A DNA stretch of 64,000 nucleotides from Serinus canaria (lineage: Eukaryota > Chordata > Aves > Passeriformes > Fringillidae). Shown one piece after another: positions 40,701-50,957 of the stretch. Every line of letters begins with the position of its first letter. The stretch's first letter is position 1. Where the stretch lies: NCBI RefSeq assembly GCF_022539315.1, contig NC_066313.1, positions 8,125,764 to 8,189,763 on the forward strand. Reading direction: 5' to 3'. The notes below the pieces were generated by a model. It made no database searches. It was not told the DNA's origin and was given only the letters and a program-made list of their open reading frames with translations. The position numbers and the translations under genes are program-made.

Positions 40701-42179
40701 ACCCAGCTGGAGAAGAACAAAAGAAGAAACTGTGACTAGATCAGGGGAAGGGAGAGGTGGAAGGAGAGAAAAATGTTCTCAAGTAGAGTGAGGAGCAGTT
40801 GGGCAAAGGACAGAAAGGAGAAACAGCTGAAAAGAGCAGGAGAACATCACACAACAGGGTCACCCTACACCTGGTGATTGCTGATGTCTGTATCCCTACA
40901 GCTCATTAACCACTCTTCCATCTGAGGAATTCTTCTTCTTCTTCCTATGCTAAATACTGTGGGGCTTGGGGGCTGGAAGGGAGTTTTCATAAAAAGCCCA
41001 CATGAGATTTAAGCATGGCACTTTTTATTATTCATTTCTCAGACAGGAAAAATTGGCTTGATTCCCCTCTACCCACGTTGTTGTATGCAAAAGAACATCC
41101 TGGTTTGAGAGCTGACCTGCAGGAGCCCAAAAAAGGCTTCAGCTTAATCACAGGCACAGAGAGCATAGCTAGGCAGAGAGGTGGCTCAACATTTTTTACT
41201 GAAAATTTATTACACAGAAAATAGTTTCTCTGCCAATTTTACAGTGAAAAATATGGATTTCTACAAGCTTCTGAAAAGATAATAATTTTATATCAGTGAT
41301 AATCCATTGGAAAAAAGGCCTTTTATCTCTTTTCATCTAAATCTCCATTTTTCAATATTGCTGAAAAAGTGTAACTTCTGAGTAACATGAGTAAAGGCAT
41401 GGAAGATGTGTATTGAGCAATGGTCCATTGGAAAATGAAAAAGTAGACGAGTTCATCACTCTGTTAAATAGGAAAGCCCTCTCCTTCTGCCTGAGAGAAA
41501 TTGAGGAGTCACAGTCATTTGCCAGCTTTCAAAAAACAGTTCTCTACCATTATATGAAATTAGATTATTAAGCATTTCTTTCCAGAACCACAACTTCAGG
41601 GACCAGACTCTATATACTCCAGCTTTAAGCCTTTGTGAAAGAGCTGCTTTTACTTTAACACAGGCAAACTAAAAATATTTGTCTGGTCACACATTTCTAG
41701 AGCTGGAAACTTTATTTTAAAATCCTTTAAATATATATATATATTTACTTATTTTTATTCTGCAGCCATTGCTTTCTATCACTGAAATGCTTTGGGAATG
41801 TAGCTGTAGGCAGCCAGAGAGGAAATTTGTTTGTCTCTCCCAAGACTTTTGGGTCAGATGCTCCTGTCCATGCCTGCCAAGCAAGACTCCAAATCTTGTT
41901 ACAGTGCAGTTTTTAATTCTAAAACCCAAGACTTTTGCTCACATGCTTAACTAGAATTATTTCCCAGGAGCTGGGGAGATGAATGGCAGCAGGCTCTTCC
42001 CTGCTAACTCATGACCAGCATAGGAAGGAGGCCATAGATCAGATAAAGTTTTGCTGCATTTGCTTAGGAAATGGGTTTGGATTTCAGTGAGTAACATCTG
42101 CACTCATATGAGCTCTTGCTCTTAAGGTAATGTGTGGCAAAAAACACACTTGAACTTTCAGCTGAAAGATATATAAGGA
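40701..42179. other. Unique sequence, no gene seen
   Basis: Contains a TTC repeat of about five units near 40929-40944 and an (AT)7 run at 41731-41744. No gene or transposon is recognised. Confidence 0.6.
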
Positions 42180-42760
42180 AAAATTACTCTAAGCTAAGCA
42201 TTCTGTTAAATCTAAAAGTATTTAGTTGAGTCATTTATATGCAGTACATTAGGTCAAACAATTTATTTTTTTTATGGTTAATTACAACTTTTGAAGGAAA
42301 TTGTAAGGCCTTCATATTGTGTGCCTGCTAATAATTACCAGTAATGTGATTAAATTCATGTTTAATGCTTATCTAAATTAGCTCATTAGCTTTATGGATG
42401 TTTGAAAACCTCCAAAGACTGAAAAATATTCAGTTTTCATTATGGTGCTGATATTGATCTCACAGACTGTGGCTACCATATTCATTGCTCTCTGTATACA
42501 TAGTTCTGTATGGAATATCACTTGTTTCAAACCAATTATTATGCAAATCCCAAGACCTTGCTTGACACTCCCTGGTGACAATGAAACCTTGTTTGGCTTA
42601 AATAATCATTTGGGAGCCATTTATACTATGAATGAATATTACAGATTTTGTATAGCAAGGAACTATATTTTCTTTCATCGGAGAGTAATAGGAAATAGCA
42701 AATATCAATCTGAGGAATAATTTTAGTTTGCCTGCAAATAAATTCTGGTGCTTCAACGCC
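42180..42760. other. Possible conserved non-coding element with octamer site
   Basis: Repeat-free A+T-rich block with clustered homeodomain-like ATTA/TAAT words (about 42270-42390) and an ATTATGCAAAT sequence holding a perfect POU octamer ATGCAAAT at 42541-42548. A 92-codon frame (42442-42720) is open but has no recognised domain. The block resembles developmental enhancers in composition; function is inferred, not shown. Confidence 0.2.
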
Positions 42761-43778
42761 TTTTTCTGGAGTACATGTTGATAGATGAAAATAACAAATT
42801 GCTATAAGTTAGTCTTGTTTGTGCTTCCTATTTTTCTTATACTGAGAAACTTCTTAACATGAACTGATTTCAATGGCATTAACTTACCTTAAGTTTGTTG
42901 CATTCTACCCACCTAAAAAGAGTATAAGAAAACAATAAGAAATATTTTTGAATGTATAGTTATAAAAAACCAATTAATTCCTAAAGCAATTTACATCTTG
43001 CAAAATCATAGAAAGTACACGGTTGCAAAATATTATACAACTGTTTTTATGAGGATGTGCAATTAAATACATATAGAACTAAAATTATTCATGATATGAA
43101 AAAAAAATTAGTTTTGTTTTGTTTCTTTTAAGGTAACAATTTGGGTTTTATTCTGCCTGACTTTTTGAAGGTGATCTCAATTTTTTTCTTAATTGACATG
43201 TGGCCAAACTTTAATCTGCACATGAAACTTAATCTTTAAACTACAAACTCCTTAGAGTTTCTTTAGAGTAGTTGTTTAAAGCATAGATTTAGGATCATAC
43301 ATTATTTTTTAACAAAGTCTTTTTTTAAAAAATAAATTTGCTATCATACATGTTGCAACTCAATTTTTTTAGAATATACTGAGTACTGTCTTGCCAAAAA
43401 AAAAAAAAAAGGGGGCAATTTCACAGCATTCATTAAAGCTACAAATTAAGATATAATTAAGTAGATTCCTTCTGGCAAAACACTGTGACAAATTGATAAA
43501 GGAAAGCTTTTTCCTCCAACTTCTCCATAGTCAGGAGAACATTATCTGTATTAATAGAGCTACATTAAAATATCTAGCTGTGTAAAACTGTCATCATTCA
43601 GAACTGCTGAGTTTGTTACAAGACTCTAAAATTTTATTTGCTCAGTCCCTCCTCCAGACAGTTCTACTCATTCAATGAAAAAAAGAGAAATTAATTCTGA
43701 AACTCCCACTGAAGTAGAAAGAACTGCTAAATCTTTTCCCCTTTATTATCACTGTTTTCCACATTTCAATACTTTTTT
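42761..43778. other. Unique A+T-rich sequence
   Basis: No gene is seen. It includes an A15G5 run at 43396-43415 and several T runs near 43310-43370. Confidence 0.6.
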
Positions 43779-43825
43779 TTCAGAAAAGATGTTGTAGGCT
43801 GCAACATCTTTTCTGAAGAAAAGAT
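43779..43825. repeat. Perfect 16-base inverted repeat with nested palindrome
   Basis: Arm TTCAGAAAAGATGTTG (43779-43794) is exactly complementary to CAACATCTTTTCTGAA (43802-43817), with a 7-base loop. The word AGAAAAGAT occurs at 43782-43790, in inverted form at 43806-43814, and again directly at 43817-43825, so two hairpins share one arm. The second pair is separated by only two bases. Confidence 0.9.
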
Positions 43826-43905
43826 AGCCTTTAATAGCCTGAATAATTTCAGAGCCAAAATATTTAATAGCCTTTAATAGCCTGAATAATTTCAGAGCCA
43901 AAATA
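43825..43905. repeat. Tandem duplication, period 43
   Basis: An identical 38-base block occurs at 43825-43862 and 43868-43905, separated by five bases. Each unit starts TAGCCTTTAATAGCCTGAAT, itself containing TAGCCT twice. The perfect identity implies a recent duplication. It starts at the last base of the palindrome to its left. Confidence 0.9.
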
Positions 43906-44667
43906 CCAACCCAAAACCTCCTGTAGTGAGGTAGAACAGACTCTGTTGTCTAAAAGCCATCATATTTCCAGCCACTATAATTGTAATGTCATCCACATAA
44001 CCATGGGAAAACAAAAATAAATTAAAATTACTCCTCTAGGTGATGAAGGCAATTTTTATTCAACATCTGTAAATTTTAAATCTAGAGCCATATTCCCTCT
44101 ATGACAGTGCTTTTTCCCAAGTGAGCATTTAACCCAAGGCTTCCTGCTGTTGCTGTCTAGGTCAGTAGCACTTGTACTTCAGGATACCTCATATTTGGCA
44201 ACCAGGAGTAGCCTCATCATCTTCTTTAAAACACTTTGATTTAGAAGCAGTGATTATTTCCTGAATTGATGAAATTCACATCACTATTGTCTTGTCCCTC
44301 CCTGCAATATGGAATTTTATAAAACCTAAAAACTGATCTTGTGATGCTTCCCTGGCAAGGATAATTTCTATCTCTAGTAAAAGATTCTCAAGCAGTAGAG
44401 CATTCATGGGACCCAAACTTCTCCCCAAGGACAAGAGTCCATCTATTTTATTTCCAGGTTCAATTTTCACTGCAAGTGCCTTGGTTTTTGCTATTTGTAC
44501 AATGTTATCATTTATGAATTAGAAATGGTGTATATATGTTATCCTTCAAATAAATTATTCTGAGCCATTCCATTTGTATGGTTATGCAGGCAGGAAAACA
44601 CATAAATAAAAATAATGTATTCTGCATAGAATGTAAAGTATATTGCTCTCACTCAAGCCTACATTTG
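43906..44667. other. Unique sequence, no gene seen
   Basis: No gene or repeat is recognised between the tandem duplication and the CR1 fragment. Confidence 0.6.
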
Positions 44668-44988
44668 TATTTGGATGGAATAACAGAATATTTAAAGGTC
44701 ACCTCATCCAACACCCTACAAGGAGCAGGGACATTTCTTCAGAGCCAAATCCAGCCTGACCTTGAATTTTTCCAGGAACAAGGCATCTACCACCTCCTTG
44801 GGCAAACAGTGCCACTTTCCTCAAACTCACTGTAAAAATTTCATCCTTATATCTAGTCTAAACCAACCCTCCATTAGTCTGAAAACCTTACAATTTGTCC
44901 TATTACTACAGGCTCTGCTCAAATACCCATCCCCATCCTTCTTATAAATCCCCTTATAACATTTAAAGGCCACAAAGTTTTGGAGGTT
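44668..44988 (-). mobile_element. CR1 LINE fragment, 3' end (antisense to +)
   Basis: Read on the + strand, the order is TTGGATGGAA, ACCTCATCCAACACCCTACA, AGGAGCAGGGACATTTCTTC, GCCTGACCTTGAATTTTTCC, GGCATCTACCACCTCCTTGG, CACTGTAAAAATTTCATCCT, TATATCTAGTCTAAACCAAC, TTTGTCCTATTACTACAGGC and TTTAAAGGCCACAA. This is the complement of the CR1 3' region in the usual order, so the element lies on the minus strand with its 3' end at the left. It is the best preserved repeat in the window apart from the LTRs. The terminal short tandem tail is lost, and the 5' side is truncated as usual for CR1. Confidence 0.87.
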
Positions 44989-46093
44989 GAAGAACAATTT
45001 TGTCTACAAGACACCTAATTTTTTATTAATCTTTTTTTTATTAATCTATAATATTTTCTAGGAAAAAATATTTGTCTTCCTCTTGCTTGAAGACATATAT
45101 CATGGTGCTGGGGAAAATTTTTTGATCTATGTAAAGGGAGGAATAATATATTTCCCAATATATTACATATATTGGGAAATCTATTTGGATGAGCATAGCA
45201 AAGATACTCAATGCAAGTTGTGAAATACCAGGAAAGTACATGGAGACACAAGTTCAATATTATAATATAGAAAACTAAAGTCATTCAACTCATTTTACCA
45301 AGTTGACATCAAAAAAATTGGGCATCTGTTTATTTTAAATGGTCTACCCCAAGGACAATACTAATGAAACATTAGTAGTGTAAATAAATCTTTAGATTTT
45401 GCTGAGAAATGTCTCAATTTATCGTCCTCTCTGGAAACAATACACCTTTGGAAAAATTGGTTTCTGGCTAGATTACAATTTCACTATTCAAAAAGCTCGA
45501 GGACTTTTGCCTTTAAAGATAAATATTTCTTCCTGAGAAATCTTAATAGCATTTTCTGAAAATTACTCACTGTATACACTGGTAATATAAGTTTGGATTG
45601 TCTGACTTATTTCCTTATTTATAAAATGCTATACTTCTATTGCCACAACAGGATTGTAAGGAGATATGTTCTCAAGGCTGACTCCTCTAGTTAGTTTTCA
45701 ATTCCATCAGCATTCATGATAGACCCATTTGTACTGAACTGCCAGAGAACACATCAAAGAGCATTTCCTGCTGTTACCAGCAAGAATATTTATCTTATCA
45801 CCTCACTAAACCCTCGAGTTCACCTATTGAATGGAATATCCTGCTCTCACCTCTAAAGCTCAGTCACCTACTATACACCCTCACTGCAAAATGAGACCTC
45901 AGGATCACAGTTCAGTAATGAATGTGCAGGGATTCATAGAAATAATTGTTTTCTAATCCTGGACAGTAGGCACCTCTATTTTAATAGCAGAGAAGTCTAA
46001 GTTATTTTTAATTATGTCTGAAAAAAACATTTTAAATTTACAATTTTTTTTTTTAAATCTATCAGAACGCCAATACATTAAAGATCAAGTAGT
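44989..46093. other. Unique A+T-rich sequence
   Basis: No gene. Contains the perfect inverted repeat described at 45150-45180 and a T run at 46042-46053. Confidence 0.6.
45150..45180. repeat. Perfect 14-base inverted repeat, 3-base loop
   Basis: Arm ATTTCCCAATATAT (45150-45163) pairs exactly with ATATATTGGGAAAT (45167-45180) around TAC. The GGG/CCC in the arms makes this less likely to be a chance A+T palindrome. No longer stem extends outwards, so a microRNA precursor is unlikely. Confidence 0.9.
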
Positions 46094-46147
46094 CTTTTGT
46101 TTTTGGGTTTTTGGTTTTTTTTTTGTTTTTTGTTTTTTGTTTTTTTC
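46094..46147. repeat. T/G-rich low-complexity tract
   Basis: TTTTGTTTTTGGG, followed by TTTTTGG and repeated T6-10G words. A short frame across it (46014-46232) is mostly Phe and is not a gene. Confidence 0.85.
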
Positions 46148-48542
46148 CCTAGGAGATAATTACATGCTCTATGCTAATCAGCAGATTTGGGGAGGTAACA
46201 CGAACTTTTTATCTAAAACACAGGGCAAGTAAAGTTGAAGAAAAGGGTTGAATCTTATATGGGAGAATATATAGAACATATAAATACCTAAAACCCTCTT
46301 AATTTTGGATCGTTACACAGGTGTAATAGATACATTTTTATAAACCTCATATGAAAAATAGGAAAAATAGTTATACCTTTAAATAAAAAGAATTTCAGTA
46401 CAAATGAAAAAAATCATTAAGAGAAAATATTTGATTTGTTAATTGATTTCACTTCTGCAAATAAGATTGTAAGAGAAAATGAGAGAACTCAGAAATGTCA
46501 CTCTCTATCTGAATAGCTGGTGGCTATTTGGCTCTGAGCTGGTGTGCATTACCAGGTCCCAAAGATGTGCCACAATTCATTGGAAATTCAAAAAGCCTGC
46601 ATAACACTATCACCCTCAGAAAGACATCTGTTGTAATAAAATATCATTCATCATTTGATAGTTTAGGAGTGTTGATTAGGAAGCCCTCTGTCTAAAAAAA
46701 CTAAACTGACTTGTGATAGTTAATAATTCACAGTAATTATAAGTGTACATGTATATGTGAGTGTATCATTTAGCCTTTAGTTAGCAGTAGCAGGAATCAG
46801 GGCTTTAGTTTATTCATCAAAGTAGGGTGGGTACCAGCAATTCTGATACCTCAGTATAATTCATTCCTGTATTTACATGAACAACATCTGCACAGCAAGC
46901 ATATCAATAATAGATGTGCCAAGCAAAACAGAATCCAGTCTGCTATGGCAACTTCAGAAATAGTCATTTCATCTGCTTTGACTCTCAGGATCTCACTCTT
47001 TTGTCAGTGTGTGCACAGGTTTTCTTTTTGATTTCCAGAACAAGTCATGGGATCTTCAGCTGGAAAGAGCACCTGCTAGATTGCCTTGTGCACTCGAGAT
47101 TGCTCCCAATATATGCGTGGATAAAAGACTGCAGGCAGGCTCTGTCTAGCTCTAGATCTGAAGTACAGACACAAGTATTCTCTTTTCCATCTGTAGAGCA
47201 AAAAGCACCACAATCCCACGGTGCACTTGATGTGTCATCCTGCCATAGAGAGACAGCCTGCTGGGATGAATTGGAAATGCACAGGAAAGCTGCCTCAGCC
47301 TCCCAGCACTGCTGAGCCTGTCCTCCTAATGCCGGCAAATATGGAGCTGCTGCTGGCAGTCCTCCACATTTAGCAAAAGAAAAAAAAAAAGAAAAAGAAA
47401 GGAACAAGACACCCCCTGAATGCTGACACACTGTGATATGAAACAGAATAGCAGAAACAAGCCTTACATTTACATCAGCTGCTTCAAACTTGTCAAGCTG
47501 TTACTTTCTTCACAAGTAATATCACTGTACTTAGCAGAAATATGACAAATGGGATAAAAAGTAAACAAGAGTATGCTCACTGGAAATTTTCTTAATTTAA
47601 ATTTTCTTAATTTATCGGCATTTTCAAGGCATTTGAGAAATTAATATCCTAATGTAAGGGAGAATAACTACCTCATTTGGAAAAGCTGAATTTTGCAAAA
47701 TGTCCCAAATCCCTTTGGGTGATAAAGAGACAGAAGTCATTGTTGTAAACAAATAAAAAAGGGGATTTGGGTGGGAGCTATCAGAAGAAAAATAGAATTG
47801 GTAGCTGGTGTGAAAAATGGAAGCTAACTCAGGATCCAGTAAATACAGAAAATTAGGTAATTACAGAGGTGGGGGGAGTAGCAATTGAGAAAGCATAAGA
47901 TTAGGGTAATGCCTGAAGTTTGAAACAAAAGTTGTACAAGGCCATAGGGAAGAAAGAGAAGGAAGTAAGAATAAGTATTATCAAGACAAGGAAGCTTCAC
48001 AAAAATCTTGAACAAGGACTGAGATGAAGAACCTGAAAGAGATGTACACAAACTGAAGAGCACAAAAAAGGCACTTTCTGATGTGCTCCTTGTGAACCTG
48101 GAGCTGCAGAAGCAAAGATACATAAAAGGGAAGAGGAGTATAAAAGTTATAAACACACCAATTTTCTATGCAATGTGTTTTGGCTTTATAACAGGATTTG
48201 AGATGTGCAGCCACCAGAACATCCACTTAAAATGCTTCAAAGTGATGCTTACTGTAGCATTTGCCTAAAGCTATCAGCAAATATTTATGAAATGCACCAG
48301 CTGAGTAAGTCCAGTAACATTTTGTACACAAAAAGGGTAAGCTGCTCCTCTTATTAGTTCCCCTGTTAGGTCTGGTGGCAAACAACCATGTAATGGCTTT
48401 AGCATGTTCCAGTCATGCAGGTGACCTATGAAATGTCACTTCTTGGTTTTCATTTGCCTTTTTTAATAGACTCATAAAACTGAGCCCTCTCTATAAAATG
48501 TAGTAGTTTTTTGGGGGTTTTGGTGTGTTTTTTTCCTTGGGG
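46148..48542. other. Unique sequence, no gene seen
   Basis: Opposing frames of 133 codons (46914-47315, +) and 128 codons (47045-47431, -) overlap in a G+C-richer patch, which argues for low stop density rather than coding. An A/G tract lies at 47375-47402. A 15-base tandem pair (AAATTTTCTTAATTT) is present at about 47584-47613. Confidence 0.55.
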
Positions 48543-48559
48543 AAAAAAAAAAAAAAAAG

Positions 48560-48928
48560 TGTTGTGGTTTGACCCCAGCCAGCAACCCAACACCACCCAG
48601 CTGTTTTCTCACTGCCTCCATGTTGGGATGGGGGAAAGACTTGGAAGAATACAAGTGAGAACACCCACAGGCTGAGATAAAGACAACTTAACTAGTCAAA
48701 CAAAACCAGGCATGCAAGCACAGTGAAACAAGGAGCTCATTCACCACTTGCCATGAGCAGGCAGGTGTTCAGCCATCCATGGGAAAGTAGGGCTCCATCA
48801 CACAAAACTGTGACTTGGGAGTACAAACATCACTCCCAACATCACTCCCAACATCCCTCCCTTCCTCCTCCTGGCCCCTGCTTTCCACACTGAGCATGAT
48901 GTCATAGGGTGTGGAATATCCCTTTGGA
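48560..48928 (-). mobile_element. Truncated LTR of the same avian ERV family
   Basis: Starts TGTTGTGGTTTGACCCCAGC at 48560, directly after an A run (48543-48558), and ends in GGAATATCCCTTTGG. It shares GGCTCCATCACACA (48791-48804) and the surrounding order of motifs with the copy at 7596-8146, and both lie in the same orientation. The sense strand is minus, where ATGACATCATG near 48892-48902 corresponds to the CRE-like promoter site of the family. The part beyond 48928, which would hold the upstream half of the LTR, is missing, so this copy is about two thirds of an LTR without any viral gene. It carries a private 3 x 12-base tandem array (48826-48861). Confidence 0.75.
48826..48861. repeat. 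12-base tandem repeat, three copies, in the LTR
   Basis: AACATCACTCCC at 48826-48837 and 48838-48849 is identical; the third unit 48850-48861 differs at one base (AACATCCCTCCC). The sister LTR at 7596-8146 lacks the array, so it expanded in this copy. Confidence 0.9.
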
Positions 48929-50900
48929 AAACACCTCCTCCTTTCTACTCACAAACCCTTGCTCACAAGAGCAATTCTAGCCATGCAATTCACTTGAAGC
49001 ACCACATTCCAGTGGGACAGGCCTCATGTAGGAATTTATTCATGTTCATATTTTCAGGATCAGGTGCCAAAAATGCAGGTACTTCTGAATAAATTCTCTC
49101 TGTAATACCAGAAGAGTTAAAGGTGGCAAACAGAGCTGCTGCATGAGCAGTCCAGGAAAGTCTCCCTGTAGTTTGGAGAGGGTGACAGTGTAGATAACAA
49201 CAGCACTGTCCCCATCAGTCACTCACTGCCAAGCTGCCTTCATACATGTCACTGGTTAGAGACCAGTTCCCTTACCTTCTGAACAGGCAAAAGCCCAGAA
49301 ATCAGAACCTGACTTTTGTGCTAAGGTGCTTTTTTTCACTACTATTTGTCCTTCAGGCAAGACTGTGTCTTTACCAAGGAATAAAATCTTGCCCCCTTGT
49401 TCTCTCTCTCTCAGCTTTTATCTTTCAGCTAAGAAAGTTCCACTTGAATAAATTTTCCTCATCTTTCCTCACTATTGGTTGCAACCCTGATCATTTCACC
49501 AGAACACCTTCTTCAGCAATTATTTAAAATATCCATTACCTATTTTTTCATTGTCTCAATATAGTTTGGGGATTTTTTTACTGAACATATTATTCCAACT
49601 AGTTATGATCAGCAATAGGCAGAGCACTTGGTGTCATGTAGAATCCTTAAAAAACACACAAAACCTATCAGATTTAGTTGCAAAGATCTATAATCTGAAG
49701 AATTACCAAGTCTAATTTAGGCAAAGCAAAAACTAATAGTATAAAGAAAGCACAACTGCAATAATTCATCATAGAGTCATGTTATGGCTATCAACAGATA
49801 CAGTCAGATGCAATAAATAAAAATAGCAACAGAGAATGAAAACTTGTTTTCAATAATGTTTAAGTATTACATTTTGGCTGTTCATTCATTAATTTAATTT
49901 TCAAACCAGGATTTAAGAATTTAGATTAAAGAAAAAATTATTGGATCCAAAGTAGCCCAAACCTTTGTTTCTCATAGTAACATAATGTCAATAGCAAACA
50001 CTATTGACACATGGTATGTCAAAATAAAAATAACTTTTTCCCACTTCTCCACTGATACTGTCATGTCTTCCTTACCTGCTTCTAATCCAGATTTAAATAT
50101 TCTTCTATTTTTATTGCATATCAGATGGCCCCAGGGGTAGAAACATATGCCCAGAGTACTCTCAGATTTCAGCAATCACAAAACAGACCAAAACCAAAAG
50201 AGTAGCTCACAGGTAAAAACCTCAATTGTCTATTTTTGGTCAATTTACATCTACTTTCAGCTTTCTTGTTTTTACTGCAAGTAGCATACATCAAACCAAA
50301 AATTGCATTTAATGGGCACAGTTATTACTCACAACATTATAAGGTGGGCAGAATTGAAGAGCCACTGCCTAAAAATGACTTTTATTCCAGTCTTATAGTT
50401 TAAAAAGAAAAACAGCTTAGAGGTTAAAGGTGTTTACAGAGCAAATGCACATCAGAGGTGCTGGACACTGAGTGAGACAAGCACTGCAGTCTTAAGCCAA
50501 GTTCCTGAGCACAAGATTAAGGTCAAAATCAGCTCAGGAATGAGGTCAGATTTTTATATTCTCCTGCCTTTACAGGCCAGAGGAGACCTGGGCCTTCCAC
50601 TCACATGGCATAACTGGGCTGGATACACCTCTGCTTCAGGGCACCAGACACAAGCCTACTACTGTTCCTTTCTCCCTGCTCTGCAGACAATAAATCATGT
50701 CAAAACTCTCATTTTTAAGCTATTACTTTTTAAAGTGTTTCCCATAGGTTTCCATCCAACCAGCTCCACGGAAAAAGGTTTTGAATGTTTAAGCTCACCT
50801 TTTCCTGTGCTTAGTATTAATAGTTTTTCTTGTATAGGTTTCAAGGAATTGAGGTTCAGGCAAATGGTAGCTGAGAATGATTTATATCCTAGGGCACATC
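48929..50900. other. Unique sequence, no gene seen
   Basis: No gene or transposon recognised. A 144-codon frame (50540-50974) ends in the A-rich tract that follows, where it reads mainly Lys/Gln/Pro, and is judged a chance frame. Confidence 0.55.
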
Positions 50901-50957
50901 AAAAAACAAAACAAACAAACAAAAAAAAAAAACAAAACCCAAAAAAACCCAAAACAA
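50901..50957. repeat. A-rich tract with (AAAC)n-like units
   Basis: A6C, A4C and AAAC units, then 12 A, then AAACCC-like words. It resembles a decayed retroposon poly-A tail that expanded; no retroposon body is recognised to its left. Confidence 0.85.

Noticed and set aside
46914..47431. Overlapping frames of 133 (+) and 128 (-) codons
   Set aside because: Both strands are open in the same G+C-richer patch, which reflects few stop codons by composition. No domain is recognised in either.
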